This document shows positions 16,429 through 25,596 of a stretch of 42,446 bases of DNA, piece by piece. Origin of the DNA: Pseudogracilibacillus sp. (GTDB lineage Bacteria > Bacillota > Bacilli > Bacillales > Amphibacillaceae); the NCBI GenBank assembly GCA_026169815.1, contig JAPFDT010000041.1, positions 1-42,446 of the forward strand, in the 5' to 3' direction. The position numbers and the translations under genes were made by a program. The notes under the pieces were generated by a model, which searched no databases, was not told where the DNA came from, and was given only the letters and a program-made list of their open reading frames with translations. Every line of letters starts with the position of its first letter. Position 1 is the first letter of the stretch.

Positions 16429-16629
16429 TTATAGTGCAGAAACGTTTGCTGCTTGTGGTCCACGCTCTCCTTCAACAATTTCGAATTCAACGTCTTGACC
16501 TTCTTCAAGCGTTTTGAAACCTTCAGCTTGGATTGCTGAGAAGTGTACGAATACATCGTCGCCATCTTCACGCTCGATAAATCCAAAACCTTTTTCTGCG
16601 TTAAACCATTTAACTTTACCAGTCATCAT
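16429..16629 (-). CDS. Cold-shock protein (CspA family)
   Basis: RNA-chaperone of 66 aa with a single cold-shock OB fold. RNP1 is KGFGFIER and RNP2 is VFVHFSAI; the start [12 protein letters not shown] and the end [10 protein letters not shown] are standard. ATG 16629 (MMTGKV) is 9 nt after AAGGAGG; ATG 16626 is possible. The transcript from 16743-16771 would have a 5' leader of about 107 nt, the long leader usual for csp genes that refold in the cold. Which Csp paralogue it is cannot be told. Confidence 0.95.
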   Translation of the reverse strand: MMTGKVKWFNAEKGFGFIEREDGDDVFVHFSAIQAEGFKTLEEGQDVEFEIVEGERGPQAANVSAL

Positions 16630-16742
16630 GTTCAATGACCTCCTTATACAATATCGTGCAAAGTAATTGAGTTCATACTTTTACACCACTTGTTAAAGAG
16701 ATCGTAAAGTATTACCACTTCAATTTCCATTTGCTAATTATT

Positions 16743-16771
16743 AGCATAACCCTTTTATTCAGAAAATGCAA
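16743..16771 (-). promoter_or_regulatory. Putative csp promoter with overlapping palindrome
   Basis: Minus strand TTGCAT (16766-16771), 17-nt spacer, TATGCT (16743-16748). A perfect 15-nt palindrome, TGCTAATTATTAGCA at 16732-16746, overlaps the -10 and the expected start, so it could be an operator or a hairpin at the 5' end of the mRNA. Confidence 0.5.
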
Positions 16772-16840
16772 GGGAATAGCAAGCTTTATTGTAAAAGTTT
16801 GAAAATACGGACAAAATCTTTCAAGCCAATTATATACATG

Positions 16841-17126
16841 AATCAATCATATATTTCATCTCTAGTACAGCAAACACGAACTTTATGTTTGATGATAGCA
16901 TCGTGTCCTTTCACTACACCCGGCTGCTTTCCGTGGGCATGGCTTGAGCTTCTCGGAAGAAAACCACTTCCTACGGGGTCTAAAGGCTCATGCCTTTCCC
17001 GCAGAAGTCAGTCGGCTTTCGTTCAAGTAAACTCAGTTACCATTAAAAACACGAATCTTCTTCTCTTTTTTAATGTAATCGTTAGTATTTTCAAATGAAT
17101 TATTCTATTATTATGAAATTGATTCA
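16841..17126 (+). repeat. Hairpin repeat family I, copy B
   Basis: Occupies most of the gap between the csp promoter and the symporter gene. AAACACGAAC at 16872-16881 opens it and ATGAAATTGATTCA closes it at 17113. The inner arms TTTCACTACACCCGGCTGCTTTCCG and CAGTCGGCTTTCGTTCAAGTAAA pair, around a longer core CTCGGAAGAAAACCACTTCC that is shared with copy E in inverted form. Confidence 0.7.
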
Positions 17127-17165
17127 CATGTGAATAGTTTCCTTAAGTTAACTTTCCTCATCTAA

Positions 17166-18506
17166 CTAGCCGATAATACCTAACGTATTTAAAAACACTA
17201 GTACAATAATAGCCGGGACAAACCACGTCATCAACATGCGCCAAACGGCATATAAGTTTGCATTTCCACCTATCGCATATTCACCTCGCACAAATGTTTT
17301 ATCCACTTTATGAATAATAAAAATAGCGATAAGTAAACTACCTAGTGGTAACATAATATTACTTACTAAATAATCCGTTGCATCAAAAATACTTTTATCG
17401 AAAATTATAATATGTTCAAGCGAGCTAGATGATAATGCTGCTGGAATCGCAACAATAAATAAAATGAGTCCTAAAACCCAAGATACAGCTTTTCTTGAAT
17501 AACGACCACTTGCTGTAAAAGCGGCAACAATTATTTCGTATAAACTGAAAGACGATGTAAAAATTGCAAATAAAAATAATAACAAAAATGCTGCTAAAAA
17601 CATACTGCCAAAGGGCAACTGAGCAAATGCTTCAGGTAATACAATGAACAATAATGGCGGACCTTCTGTCGGCTCTAGTCCAAAAGCAAAAACAACCGGG
17701 AACACAGCTAATCCTGCTAATAAAGAAACAAATAAGTTCATACTGACAACTGCTCCTGCCGACGATGTTAAGTTAATATCTTTTTCTAAATATGAACTGT
17801 ACGTCACCATACATGAAAAACCTACAGCTAATGAAAAGAATGATTGTCCTAATGCATAGAGCAAAGATTCTCCTGTAATACTCGAAAAATCAGGCTTTAA
17901 AAAGAATGCAACTCCTTCCATTGCTCCATCTAACGTTAAAGCACGAGCGACAAGTATAATAAAGAAAATAAATAATAGCGGCATCATAAACTTGTTTGCA
18001 CGCTCAATTCCATTTTTAACACCTAAAGCAATAACGATCACATTTAAAATAGTAAAGATAGCTAATCCTAATAACGTAATCGATGCATCACCAGTTACTT
18101 GACCGAACAATGCTCCATAATCTGTTCCAGAGCTTATTATATTACCAGTTACACTCATTGCACTATAAATAAGTACCCAACCACCAACAACACTGTAGAA
18201 AGTTAGTAGTAAAAAACAACCTAGGACACCTAAACGTCCTATCCAAATCCAGAAACTATTTGGAGCAATCTTTTTATATGCGCTAACCGCTTCCTTCCCG
18301 GTTCCACGCCCAATAATATACTCTGTAATCAACATCGGTAATCCGATTAGTAAAGTAAATATAACAAAAAACAGAAAAAAAGCTCCCCCACCACTCATGC
18401 CTGCTACATAAGGGAATTTCCAAATAGCACCTAATCCAATAGCAGCACCTGCAGAAGCTAGTATAAAAGTGAATTTCGATGTCCACTGTTCTCGCTTTTG
18501 CTCCAT
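17166..18506 (-). CDS. Sodium-dependent transporter, SNF/NSS family
   Basis: Membrane symporter of 446 aa related to LeuT, importing an amino acid or similar solute with sodium. TM1 carries the unwound Na/substrate site AGAAIGLGAIWKFPYVAGMSGGGAFF; about eleven helices follow, the bacterial count. ATG 18506 (MEQKREQW) is chosen, about 6 nt after a GGGGGGG ribosome site. The protein ends soon after the last helix. Substrate cannot be inferred; tryptophan, tyrosine and branched-chain amino acids are known for relatives. It is divergent from trhO. Confidence 0.93.
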   Translation of the reverse strand: MEQKREQWTSKFTFILASAGAAIGLGAIWKFPYVAGMSGGGAFFLFFVIFTLLIGLPMLITEYIIGRGTGKEAVSAYKKIAPNSFWIWIGRLGVLGCFLLLTFYSVVGGWVLIYSAMSVTGNIISSGTDYGALFGQVTGDASITLLGLAIFTILNVIVIALGVKNGIERANKFMMPLLFIFFIILVARALTLDGAMEGVAFFLKPDFSSITGESLLYALGQSFFSLAVGFSCMVTYSSYLEKDINLTSSAGAVVSMNLFVSLLAGLAVFPVVFAFGLEPTEGPPLLFIVLPEAFAQLPFGSMFLAAFLLLFLFAIFTSSFSLYEIIVAAFTASGRYSRKAVSWVLGLILFIVAIPAALSSSSLEHIIIFDKSIFDATDYLVSNIMLPLGSLLIAIFIIHKVDKTFVRGEYAIGGNANLYAVWRMLMTWFVPAIIVLVFLNTLGIIG

Positions 18507-18717
18507 AATATACCCCCCCATTCTTGTATAATATCTATACTATACAGAACTAGTCGGAGTTAGTAAATACATATTGAGATAAACATAAGCAATTAGCTTT
18601 TACTAAATGTATTTTCTAGTTTGTACGTTCATTTAATGATACAATCAATAGTTGCAAGCATATAAAAAATAACCTCCAATAATTATATCTTGTAAATATA
18701 AAACAGAGGTGGTAACA

Positions 18718-19680
18718 ATGGAAAAGTATCAAGTTTTACTTTATTACAATTTTGTAGATATCGATGATTACGAACAGTTTGCTGAGGATCATTTACAATT
18801 TTGTAAAGATTTAGAACTAAAAGGACGTATTTTAGTCGCCCATAATGGAATTAATGGAACAGTTTCAGGAACAATTGAACAAACAGCAGCTTATATGAAA
18901 GCAATGCAAGAAGATGAACGTTTTCATGACACTGTATTTAAAATCGATGAACATGACGGACATGCATTTAAAAAGATGCACGTACGCCCACGCGAGGAGC
19001 TAGTTACGTTACGTTTGGAAAACCCAATTGATCCACAAGACTTAACAGGTACTTATTTAGATCCGAAAGAGTTTTATGAAGCAATGCAGGAAGAAGATAC
19101 GGTCATCTTAGATACTCGTAACGATTATGAATATGATGTCGGTCATTTCCGTGGTGCCATTCGTCCTGATATTCGCTCATTTAGAGAATTACCTGAATGG
19201 GTCGAGGAAAATCGCGAAATGTTAGAAGGTAAACGAGTGCTAACATATTGTACTGGTGGTATTCGTTGTGAGAAGTTTACTGGTTGGTTAATGGAAGAAG
19301 GATTCGAAGACGTCGCTCAGTTAGAAGGTGGAATTGTTTCTTATGGTCAAGACCCAGAAGTACAAGGTAAACTATGGGACGGCTTGTGTTATGTTTTCGA
19401 TAATCGTCTTACTGTACCAATTAACCATACAGAACACGTTGTAATTGGTGTTGATCACTTTGACGGTACACCGTGTGAACGTTATGTTAACTGTGCAGAT
19501 CCAGTATGTAATGAACAAATTTTATGTTCTGAGGAAAATGAACATAAATATTTACGTGGTTGTACAGACGCATGTCGTAGAACGTCAAGAAACCGTTATG
19601 TGATTGAGCATAACTTAACCGAAGAAGACGTCGCAGAACGCTTAGCAAAACTAGAAGAAGATATTAAGCAAAACGCATAA
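18718..19680 (+). CDS. trhO: tRNA uridine(34) hydroxylase, rhodanese-type
   Basis: Oxygen-dependent enzyme that makes 5-hydroxyuridine at the wobble base of tRNAs. It is 320 aa: an N-terminal acylphosphatase-like domain ([13 protein letters not shown]...[14 protein letters not shown]), a rhodanese domain with catalytic Cys in [17 protein letters not shown], and a C-terminal Cys-rich part ([32 protein letters not shown]). ATG 18718 follows AGAGGTGG. Formerly annotated as YbfQ/YceA rhodanese. Confidence 0.94.
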   Translation: MEKYQVLLYYNFVDIDDYEQFAEDHLQFCKDLELKGRILVAHNGINGTVSGTIEQTAAYMKAMQEDERFHDTVFKIDEHDGHAFKKMHVRPREELVTLRLENPIDPQDLTGTYLDPKEFYEAMQEEDTVILDTRNDYEYDVGHFRGAIRPDIRSFRELPEWVEENREMLEGKRVLTYCTGGIRCEKFTGWLMEEGFEDVAQLEGGIVSYGQDPEVQGKLWDGLCYVFDNRLTVPINHTEHVVIGVDHFDGTPCERYVNCADPVCNEQILCSEENEHKYLRGCTDACRRTSRNRYVIEHNLTEEDVAERLAKLEEDIKQNA

Positions 19681-19686
19681 ATAATT

Positions 19687-19780
19687 AGGCTGGGACAAAA
19701 GTGGGAACACCAACAATGATTTACATTTCTTAAATAAATCGATTGTTGCTTTTACCTCTTTTAGTCCGAGCCTTTTTTAT
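19687..19780 (+). terminator. Long nested hairpin terminator after trhO
   Basis: Outer arms AGGCTGGGACAAAAG and CTTTTAGTCCGAGCCTTTTTT enclose an inner stem AACAATGATTTA / TAAATCGATTGTT. It ends in a T-run. The GGGACAAAA arm resembles the CTAGGACAAAAC ends of repeat family II, so this may be a stripped relative of those elements. Confidence 0.75.
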
Positions 19781-19794
19781 AAAGGTGATTATAA

Positions 19795-20190
19795 ATGAAG
19801 AAAAAAATTATATTATTTGATGGTGACTGTCATTTTTGTAATAGGAGCGTACAATTTATTATTAAACGCGATCCCGATATTGTCTTTTCTTTTGCTTCTT
19901 TGCAAAGTGATATCGGGCAAACCTTATTAAAACACCACAAACTTCCGTCAGACACAGATAGTATTGTTTTAATTGATAACGAAAGCTATTTTACACAGTC
20001 TAGTGCTATTTTAAAGATCACACTTCATCTACATCATTTATATCCGCTATTATATACTGCCATCTTCATCCCACGACCTATCCGGGACTATATTTATCGA
20101 TTTGTTGCTACACATAGATATGATTGGTTCGGCAAGACAAACGCATGTAGCCTTCCATCTAAACAAGATCAATCACGTTTCCTCAATTGA
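19795..20190 (+). CDS. DCC-family thiol-disulfide oxidoreductase-like protein (DUF393)
   Basis: Small protein of 131 aa beginning KKIILFDGDCHFCNRSVQFIIKRD, with the DxxCxxC (DGDCHFC) signature of the DUF393/YuxK group, whose members are proposed thiol-disulfide oxidoreductases. A FASLQSDIGQTLL segment and a later Cys in NACSLPSKQD are typical. A central hydrophobic stretch around PLLYTAIFIP may rest on the membrane. Ribosome site AAAGGTGATT precedes ATG 19795. No partner is evident. Confidence 0.9.
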   Translation: MKKKIILFDGDCHFCNRSVQFIIKRDPDIVFSFASLQSDIGQTLLKHHKLPSDTDSIVLIDNESYFTQSSAILKITLHLHHLYPLLYTAIFIPRPIRDYIYRFVATHRYDWFGKTNACSLPSKQDQSRFLN

Positions 20191-20233
20191 AAAAGAAGCT
20201 CTCACTAATAATAGGAGTAAGAGCTTCTTTTCT
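20189..20233. terminator. Bidirectional terminator between DCC gene and AraC-type gene
   Basis: GAAAAAGAAGCTCT and AGAGCTTCTTTTC form a 12-13 bp stem with a 17-nt loop and T-runs on both sides. Confidence 0.88.
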
Positions 20234-20974
20234 TTAATTTTCATTTATATGCTGTCTGTACTGCAGGGGCGTCTTTCCAAAGGTTTTTTTAAATTGTTGG
20301 ATAAAGTGGCTGTGATTTAAGTAACCATATTTTTCCCGTATTTCTTTTAAAGATTTGGATGTATAAGTCATTTCAAAGATAATTTCATTTAGCTTTCTTC
20401 TTGTAATGTATTCTGATACAGGTTCCCCAATTTTTAATTTAAATAAATTAGTCAAATGTGTCGTCGATATTTTTAATTCTAATGCTAAGTAATTTACTGT
20501 CAAAAAATCTTCCTCTAAATATAAATCAATTAATTCTAACGCTTTTGTCATATGTGTACAATCAATCGCTACAAGATAATCTGTTAACACATGTGTTCGT
20601 AATTGTTCTATATAATACGTGCTATTTAAAATGAACTCTGAAATGTTTTCCCATTTTTCTATTTCTGCAATTAACTCATAAGCAAATGATAAATTTCTTG
20701 GGTGTAAACGACCACGGCGTTGTTGAATCCGAATAATATCAGTAATAATACTTACAAAAAAGGTTCTAGAAATAAATACTTGTTCTATATCAGATAGTTC
20801 CAATAATTCAAAACAAAAATTCGATAACGTTTGTTCACAGTATTGATAATCTCGTTTTTTTAAATAATGAAACATTTGTTCATCATACTTCGTTATGATT
20901 TCATCAACTTCATAGTAAATAATACTTTTCATTTCAACTTGATTAGACGCTATCCCCTTGTAGTCTGGCTCCAT
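20234..20974 (-). CDS. AraC-family transcriptional regulator
   Basis: Protein of 246 aa with a C-terminal AraC double helix-turn-helix from about residue 145: TVNYLALELKISTTHLTNLFKLKIGEPVSEYITRRKL, then IREKYGYLNHSHFIQQFKKTFGKTPLQYRQ, the standard second-helix signature. The N-terminal 140 residues are helical and match no ligand domain I know; no cupin motif is seen. ATG 20974 has GGGGAGGGG upstream. The flanking genes (DCC protein, proS) give no clear target. Confidence 0.88.
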   Translation of the reverse strand: MEPDYKGIASNQVEMKSIIYYEVDEIITKYDEQMFHYLKKRDYQYCEQTLSNFCFELLELSDIEQVFISRTFFVSIITDIIRIQQRRGRLHPRNLSFAYELIAEIEKWENISEFILNSTYYIEQLRTHVLTDYLVAIDCTHMTKALELIDLYLEEDFLTVNYLALELKISTTHLTNLFKLKIGEPVSEYITRRKLNEIIFEMTYTSKSLKEIREKYGYLNHSHFIQQFKKTFGKTPLQYRQHINEN

Positions 20975-21251
20975 TTAGCCAACCCCTCCCCTTACCGTAC
21001 ATATTAAAATAGCTCTGTTAACATATACGACATCCCTAGGTATTTATCCTTGTCAATTAACGAAATCAACCAATTATTTACATGATGTTATGTTCATGCT
21101 GTTACTTTACATTATATAAAAAAGTGCCACTTTATTCCACTGAATTGATATTATTATACTATAAAATACCATGAATTTTGTCTTATTTTTGAAAATGATT
21201 CAGAATACTCGGTTTATTTTTTCATTTATTTATAATTGTTTAGTTCTAAAC

Positions 21252-21288
21252 AAAAAACATTGCCTAAATATTATTTAGACAATGTTTG
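21252..21288 (-). terminator. Terminator of proS
   Basis: AAACATTG(T/C)CTAAATA repeats as an inverted arm on either side of a minimal loop, followed by TTTTTTG on the minus strand. The remainder of the gene-free stretch 20975-21251 is AT-rich and shows no other structure I can support. Confidence 0.85.
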
Positions 21289-21294
21289 TATTAA

Positions 21295-22731
21295 TTAATA
21301 TGCGCGTGCCCAGTAAACTAATTCTTTTGCTTCTTTTCCACAGCAGAGACAAGTATCTGATACCTTTTCTTGTTCAAATGGAATACATCTTGATGTAACA
21401 GATGTATCTTCTTTAATTTTCTCTTCACACGCTTCGTCGCCACACCACATTGCTTTCATAAACCCTGGATTCTCTTTTAACGCTGTTGTTAATTCATCCA
21501 TATTTTTCACAATCGATGTCTTTGTTGCACGATGTTCATACGCTTGATTAAATAAGTTTGCCTGAATTTCTTCTAATAGTTCAGGTAATCTTGTTTCAAT
21601 ATCATCTAGTGAGACAAACTCTTTCTCACCGTTATCTCGGCGAGCGATTACGACTTGATTTTTCTCGATATCTCTTGGGCCAATTTCAATACGAACAGGA
21701 TAACCTTTCATTTCACATTCGTTAAATTTCCAACCTGGCATTTTATCACTCGCATCAATATCAACCCGAGCAACTGAGGCTAGCTGATCCCGTAAGTCAT
21801 ATGCTTTATCTAATACGCCTTCTTTATGCTGTGCAATTGGAACAATCATCGCTTGTGTTGGAGCAATTCTAGGTGGAACAACTAAACCACGATTATCTCC
21901 ATGCACCATAATAAGCGCTCCAATTAGGCGTGTCGTAATACCCCAGGACGTTTGATGAACGTATTGTTGCTTCCCTTCTTTATCTAAATACGTTATATCG
22001 AACGCTTCAGCAAATCCTGTACCGAATAAATGCGACGTTCCTGCTTGTAGTGCTTGCCCGTCATGCATTAACGTTTCAATTGTTAATGTGTAATTAGCTC
22101 CAGCAAATTTTTCCATATCTGTTTTACGACCTTTAATGACAGGGATAGCTAAATAATTTTCCACAACATCTGCATATACGTCTAACATTTTTGCTGTTTC
22201 TGCTTCTGCTTCTTCATGTGTTGCATGCGCTGTGTGTCCTTCTTGCCATAAAAATTCTAAAGAACGTAAAAATGGACGCGTTGTTTTTTCCCAACGAACG
22301 ACATTACTCCATTGGTTATATAACTTTGGCAAATCACGATATGAATTAATTTTATCTGAATAGTAATTACAGAATAAAACTTCCGACGTTGGACGCACAC
22401 AAATTCTTTCTCCCAACTCTTCTTCTCCACCATGTGTAACCCATGCTACTTCAGGTGCAAAACCTTCTACGTGGTCTTTTTCTTTTTGTAATAGACTTTC
22501 AGGAATGAATAATGGGAAAGAAACGTTCTTATGACCTGTTTCCTTAATTTGACGGTCTAGTTCATCACGAATATGCTCCCACATTGCAAATCCATATGGT
22601 TCAATAATCATCGTACCTCGAACTGGGCCATAATCGACTAGCTCTGCTTGTTTCACGACGTCTGTATACCACTGTGCGAAATCTTCTTCCATTTCCGTAA
22701 TGCTTTCAACAAATTGTTTTTTCTTACTCAT
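21295..22731 (-). CDS. proS: Prolyl-tRNA synthetase, short archaeal/eukaryal-type
   Basis: Charges tRNA-Pro. At 478 aa it lacks the large editing insertion of the usual bacterial ProS (about 565 aa) and has the archaeal-type layout: class II core with [33 protein letters not shown] and [25 protein letters not shown], then an anticodon-binding domain and a C-terminal zinc-like domain with Cys pairs ([25 protein letters not shown]) ending YWARAY. It is controlled by the T-box at 22800-23041. Whether the genome also holds a long ProS cannot be seen. Confidence 0.95.
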   Translation of the reverse strand: MSKKKQFVESITEMEEDFAQWYTDVVKQAELVDYGPVRGTMIIEPYGFAMWEHIRDELDRQIKETGHKNVSFPLFIPESLLQKEKDHVEGFAPEVAWVTHGGEEELGERICVRPTSEVLFCNYYSDKINSYRDLPKLYNQWSNVVRWEKTTRPFLRSLEFLWQEGHTAHATHEEAEAETAKMLDVYADVVENYLAIPVIKGRKTDMEKFAGANYTLTIETLMHDGQALQAGTSHLFGTGFAEAFDITYLDKEGKQQYVHQTSWGITTRLIGALIMVHGDNRGLVVPPRIAPTQAMIVPIAQHKEGVLDKAYDLRDQLASVARVDIDASDKMPGWKFNECEMKGYPVRIEIGPRDIEKNQVVIARRDNGEKEFVSLDDIETRLPELLEEIQANLFNQAYEHRATKTSIVKNMDELTTALKENPGFMKAMWCGDEACEEKIKEDTSVTSRCIPFEQEKVSDTCLCCGKEAKELVYWARAY

Positions 22732-22799
22732 AAAAACAGCTCCAATCTTATATTTAATCTTATCCTATAAATAAATACTAATACGGATAAATAAGCATA

Positions 22800-23041
22800 A
22801 AAATATCCTCAAATCCAATAAGGGACCGAGGTTTTGGTGGTACCACCCTTGTTTACATTAGTATTGCCCTAATGTACACTTAACTTGTTAACGGTAGTAA
22901 CCGCACAAAAATCTTAAACAATAGACTTTGCGAACTCAGCAAGTAGGTTCTAAATAATGTGCTTTGGAAATTCTCAGCATTATTTCCTCTCTGTATAAGC
23001 GTTAATTATTATACTCGTTTGCTTCTACGTTTCAATATTAT
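22800..23041 (-). promoter_or_regulatory. Proline-specific T-box riboswitch
   Basis: Minus-strand leader of proS. The T-box core AGGGTGGTACCACC is at 22836-22849; its TGGT can pair with the ACCA end of tRNA-Pro. Upstream, GAACCTAC at 22943-22950 has the spacing and context of a specifier loop with a CCT proline codon (22945-22947). A competing terminator follows the core: CCTCGGTCC / GGATTTGAGG at 22807-22831 and ATATTTTTAT. Uncharged tRNA-Pro is expected to favour read-through. Confidence 0.88.
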
Positions 23042-23047
23042 ATTGTT

Positions 23048-23076
23048 AATATATATGTACTGTTACATAAAGTCAA
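23048..23076 (-). promoter_or_regulatory. Sigma-A promoter of the proS T-box transcript
   Basis: Minus strand TTGACT (23071-23076), 17-nt spacer, TATATT (23048-23053); predicted start near 23041, giving a leader of about 310 nt. Confidence 0.7.
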
Positions 23077-23126
23077 GCTAGGCATGTTGTACTTAACAGC
23101 CTTTTTATAAGTTATGTAGAATAAGT

Positions 23127-23175
23127 GAAAGTGATACTAATGACAACGAAGTATCAATTAGTATCACTTTCTTTT
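23127..23175. terminator. Terminator of the ABC/flavoprotein operon
   Basis: GAAAGTGATACTAAT pairs perfectly (15 bp) with ATTAGTATCACTTTC, flanked by TTTT on the right and weaker A/T on the left. On the minus strand it follows the flavoprotein stop at 23202. Confidence 0.85.
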
Positions 23176-23201
23176 GACTACTTTAGTATTGCTTATCTGA
23201 A

Positions 23202-24269
23202 TTAAGCAGGTACTTTTATAATTTTTTCCAGATGCTTTACTGTTGGAGTTAAATTAACGATGAAATACGCCTCACGTAACCTACGAGCAAAATGACTCGT
23301 TTTAATATATCCGGCTCCACCGCTATGAATCATACCTGCTTGCACAGCATCTAATGTTAAATAAGCTACTTCTAATCTGATTTGAATAATTTGATTCCAA
23401 GGTATAGTTTCTTTTTGAATGAGCTGTCGATAAGTATCCCGCAACGTGTGATAGCGCTCATTTAACATAGATGGCTGAACTCGAAGACTTTTATTAATCC
23501 CATCATTTCCTGATAATGCCGCTTCGATTTCTTTAACACTTGCTGCAATGACCCCTAATCCTAATGGAATTTGATAAGATACGAATTCAGCACGCACTTG
23601 TTGGATAAATTCAAACGCTTTATTGGCAATGATATTTTCATTTGAAACAAATACATCTTCAAAATTGCAGCGATACGTTGCACTTCCATTTAATCCGAAA
23701 AAATTTTTATGCTGTTGGAGCGTTAATCCATGAACGTTACACATCGTTAAAAACATAATCGATTCTTCTTCGCTAACATTTGCAATAAATGCCAATCCAT
23801 GGTCTTGCTCTATATTAGAGACAGCTGGTAAGCAACCATTAATAACATAGCCTCCTGCCACTTTAGTTGCCGTCAGATGATTTCTTTCTAATTGAGCAAA
23901 AGCTTTTAACGGATTAGATAAACCTGTTGCTGCAATTAACTTCCCACTGATTAATTTAGGTAATATATTTTGTTGTAAATGTGTATTATTTGAATGGGTT
24001 ATATACGTAATAGATGCCAAATGACACCACAAGCAAAATGCAGTTGTCATACATACCTTCGCCGTTTCTTCTACGAGCCATGTACGTTGTAGTAAGATAC
24101 CAGATTGGGTCTTATTCGTTATCGTAAAATATCCAGCTTCACCCAACTTTTGCAAATAACTTTCAGCATAATGCGCTTCTTGATCAATCTTTTTAACATA
24201 AGGTACCAAATACTTATCTAATAATTGATGTAACTTCACATTATTTAGGCTAGCTTGTTCTGACATCAT
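23202..24269 (-). CDS. Acyl-CoA-dehydrogenase-like flavoprotein
   Basis: Protein of 355 aa with the acyl-CoA dehydrogenase fold: a helical N-terminus (LGEAGYFTITNK), a middle strand domain (GKLIAATGLSNPLKAF, VAGGYVINGCLPAVSN, FEDVFVSNENII) and a C-terminal helical FAD part with LDAVQAGMIHSGGAGYIKTSHFARRLREAYF. The YEG motif that carries the catalytic Glu in many true acyl-CoA dehydrogenases is missing; the region reads FIVNLTPTVKHLEK. That fits the related flavin monooxygenases (DszC/SfnC-like), which activate oxygen rather than dehydrogenate CoA thioesters. It ends an operon with a DUF4242 protein and an ABC importer; its AAAGGAG site lies within the preceding gene's end. Substrate unknown. 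Confidence 0.82.
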   Translation of the reverse strand: MMSEQASLNNVKLHQLLDKYLVPYVKKIDQEAHYAESYLQKLGEAGYFTITNKTQSGILLQRTWLVEETAKVCMTTAFCLWCHLASITYITHSNNTHLQQNILPKLISGKLIAATGLSNPLKAFAQLERNHLTATKVAGGYVINGCLPAVSNIEQDHGLAFIANVSEEESIMFLTMCNVHGLTLQQHKNFFGLNGSATYRCNFEDVFVSNENIIANKAFEFIQQVRAEFVSYQIPLGLGVIAASVKEIEAALSGNDGINKSLRVQPSMLNERYHTLRDTYRQLIQKETIPWNQIIQIRLEVAYLTLDAVQAGMIHSGGAGYIKTSHFARRLREAYFIVNLTPTVKHLEKIIKVPA

Positions 24270-24270
24270 T

Positions 24271-24810
24271 TCACTCCTTTACATTATTCCCCAATTCAGT
24301 TATCGCATCAATTGGTGCCTTTACCGCTTCACGAGCCCGCTTAACAGCTTCAACATCTGGGGCTTCGTAAAAGCATAAACATTTAGTCATATCTTCACAT
24401 ACATACGTACGAGCAAAATCAACTTCAGGTACTTCTTCATAATATGCGGAGTTTTGTTGTTTCCGTTGTAAATATTGCTCCATCGTTAAATTTTCTGGTA
24501 GATTCCACTCCACTAAATAATTTACAACATCATTTTGTTGTTTTACCTTTTCTACATCTTCACCGATTAATCGTACTTCTTTTGTTAATGTGACCTTAAA
24601 GTTATTATCCTCTATAGTTTTTGCTGCAATCTTTTCATCAGATGATTCAACAATGATAAAGGCAGAGTGATAGTCCTGCGCAAATTGCACTTCGATTAAA
24701 GCATCTCCTTGGTTAGATAACCCTGCCTTCAATGTTGATAAGTTGTTCTCAATCTGTTCTTGACTTTGCTCTTTCAATGAGCAAATAGTTTCAAATAAAA
24801 TTAAACTCAT
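24271..24810 (-). CDS. Two-domain DUF4242-type protein
   Basis: Protein of 179 aa. The C-terminal half (about 94-179) matches DUF4242: VVNYLVEWNLPENLTMEQYL, DFARTYVCEDMTKCLCFYEAPDVEAVKRAREAVKAPID. DUF4242 members are small ferredoxin-fold dimers; one from Streptomyces binds nickel. The N-terminal half (LILFETICSLKE, ALIEVQFAQDYHSAFIIVESS) shows the same strand pattern, so this looks like a fused dimer. The His common after the first strand (VEHDFP-type) is Trp-Asn here. The stop is 1 nt from the flavoprotein start, so they are coupled and probably act together. Confidence 0.72.
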   Translation of the reverse strand: MSLILFETICSLKEQSQEQIENNLSTLKAGLSNQGDALIEVQFAQDYHSAFIIVESSDEKIAAKTIEDNNFKVTLTKEVRLIGEDVEKVKQQNDVVNYLVEWNLPENLTMEQYLQRKQQNSAYYEEVPEVDFARTYVCEDMTKCLCFYEAPDVEAVKRAREAVKAPIDAITELGNNVKE

Positions 24811-24834
24811 TTTTATCCATCCTTTTCATTTTTA

Positions 24835-25596
24835 TTACACATAATGACCACTATATTTCTTTACTACTTTTTCAATTAGAGTAATTAAGTAGTCCAATAA
24901 AAAACCCAATATACCAATAACAATAATTCCGGCTAATACATAATCAAGGTCTAGAGTGTTTCTAGCATCAACAATTAAATAACCTAACCCTGATTGCGCT
25001 CCTATCATCTCCCCTGCAACTAAAAAGATCCAAGCCGTTCCAACAGCTATATGCAATCCACCTACTATTGAAGGTAACGCTGCTGGAAACAATATCTTTT
25101 TAAATAATATCCATTTATTAAACTCAAAATTTTCTGCAATTTTTAAGTAATGGATATCTACACTCTGCATCCCTTTCACTGTCGAGATTAAAACTGGAAA
25201 AAATGTTGCAATACTTATTATTATTATTGCAGGCATATCACCAATTCCAAACCACAATACAATAAACGGTGACCATGCAACCGGAGAAATAGGTCTTAGC
25301 AGTTGTACAATTGGTGAAGCAACTGCCCATAATCTTTTAGTTCTTCCTAATAAAACTCCAAAGAATATAGCAGGTATTGCCGCTAGAAAGTATCCAACAA
25401 TAAAGCGATATAAACTAGCTTGCACATGAATGTACAATGCCCCACTATGCAACAGTTCAAGCAACGCTTGTAATACTGTTAACGGTTGAGGTAACAACGC
25501 CTCTTCATAACCACCTATATAAACAAGACTTTGCCATAGTAAAATTAATATAATAATTGCTAACCAAATATTTTTAAATTTTAAAATGATATTCAT
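24835..25596 (-). CDS. ABC transporter permease (nitrate/sulfonate/taurine type)
   Basis: Inner-membrane subunit of 253 aa with six helices. The start LPQPLTVLQALLELL and the loop FNKWILFKKILFPAALPSIVGGL (EAA motif contacting the ATPase) place it with the SsuC/TauC/NrtB group. Its ATG overlaps the stop of the binding-protein gene by 4 nt (25593-25596), which indicates tight coupling. No specificity can be read from it. Confidence 0.93.
   Translation of the reverse strand: MNIILKFKNIWLAIIILILLWQSLVYIGGYEEALLPQPLTVLQALLELLHSGALYIHVQASLYRFIVGYFLAAIPAIFFGVLLGRTKRLWAVASPIVQLLRPISPVAWSPFIVLWFGIGDMPAIIIISIATFFPVLISTVKGMQSVDIHYLKIAENFEFNKWILFKKILFPAALPSIVGGLHIAVGTAWIFLVAGEMIGAQSGLGYLIVDARNTLDLDYVLAGIIVIGILGFLLDYLITLIEKVVKKYSGHYV

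Noticed and set aside
16380-16586. 68-aa frame overlapping the csp gene in another phase
   Set aside because: Shadow of the cold-shock gene; it also runs through its terminator.
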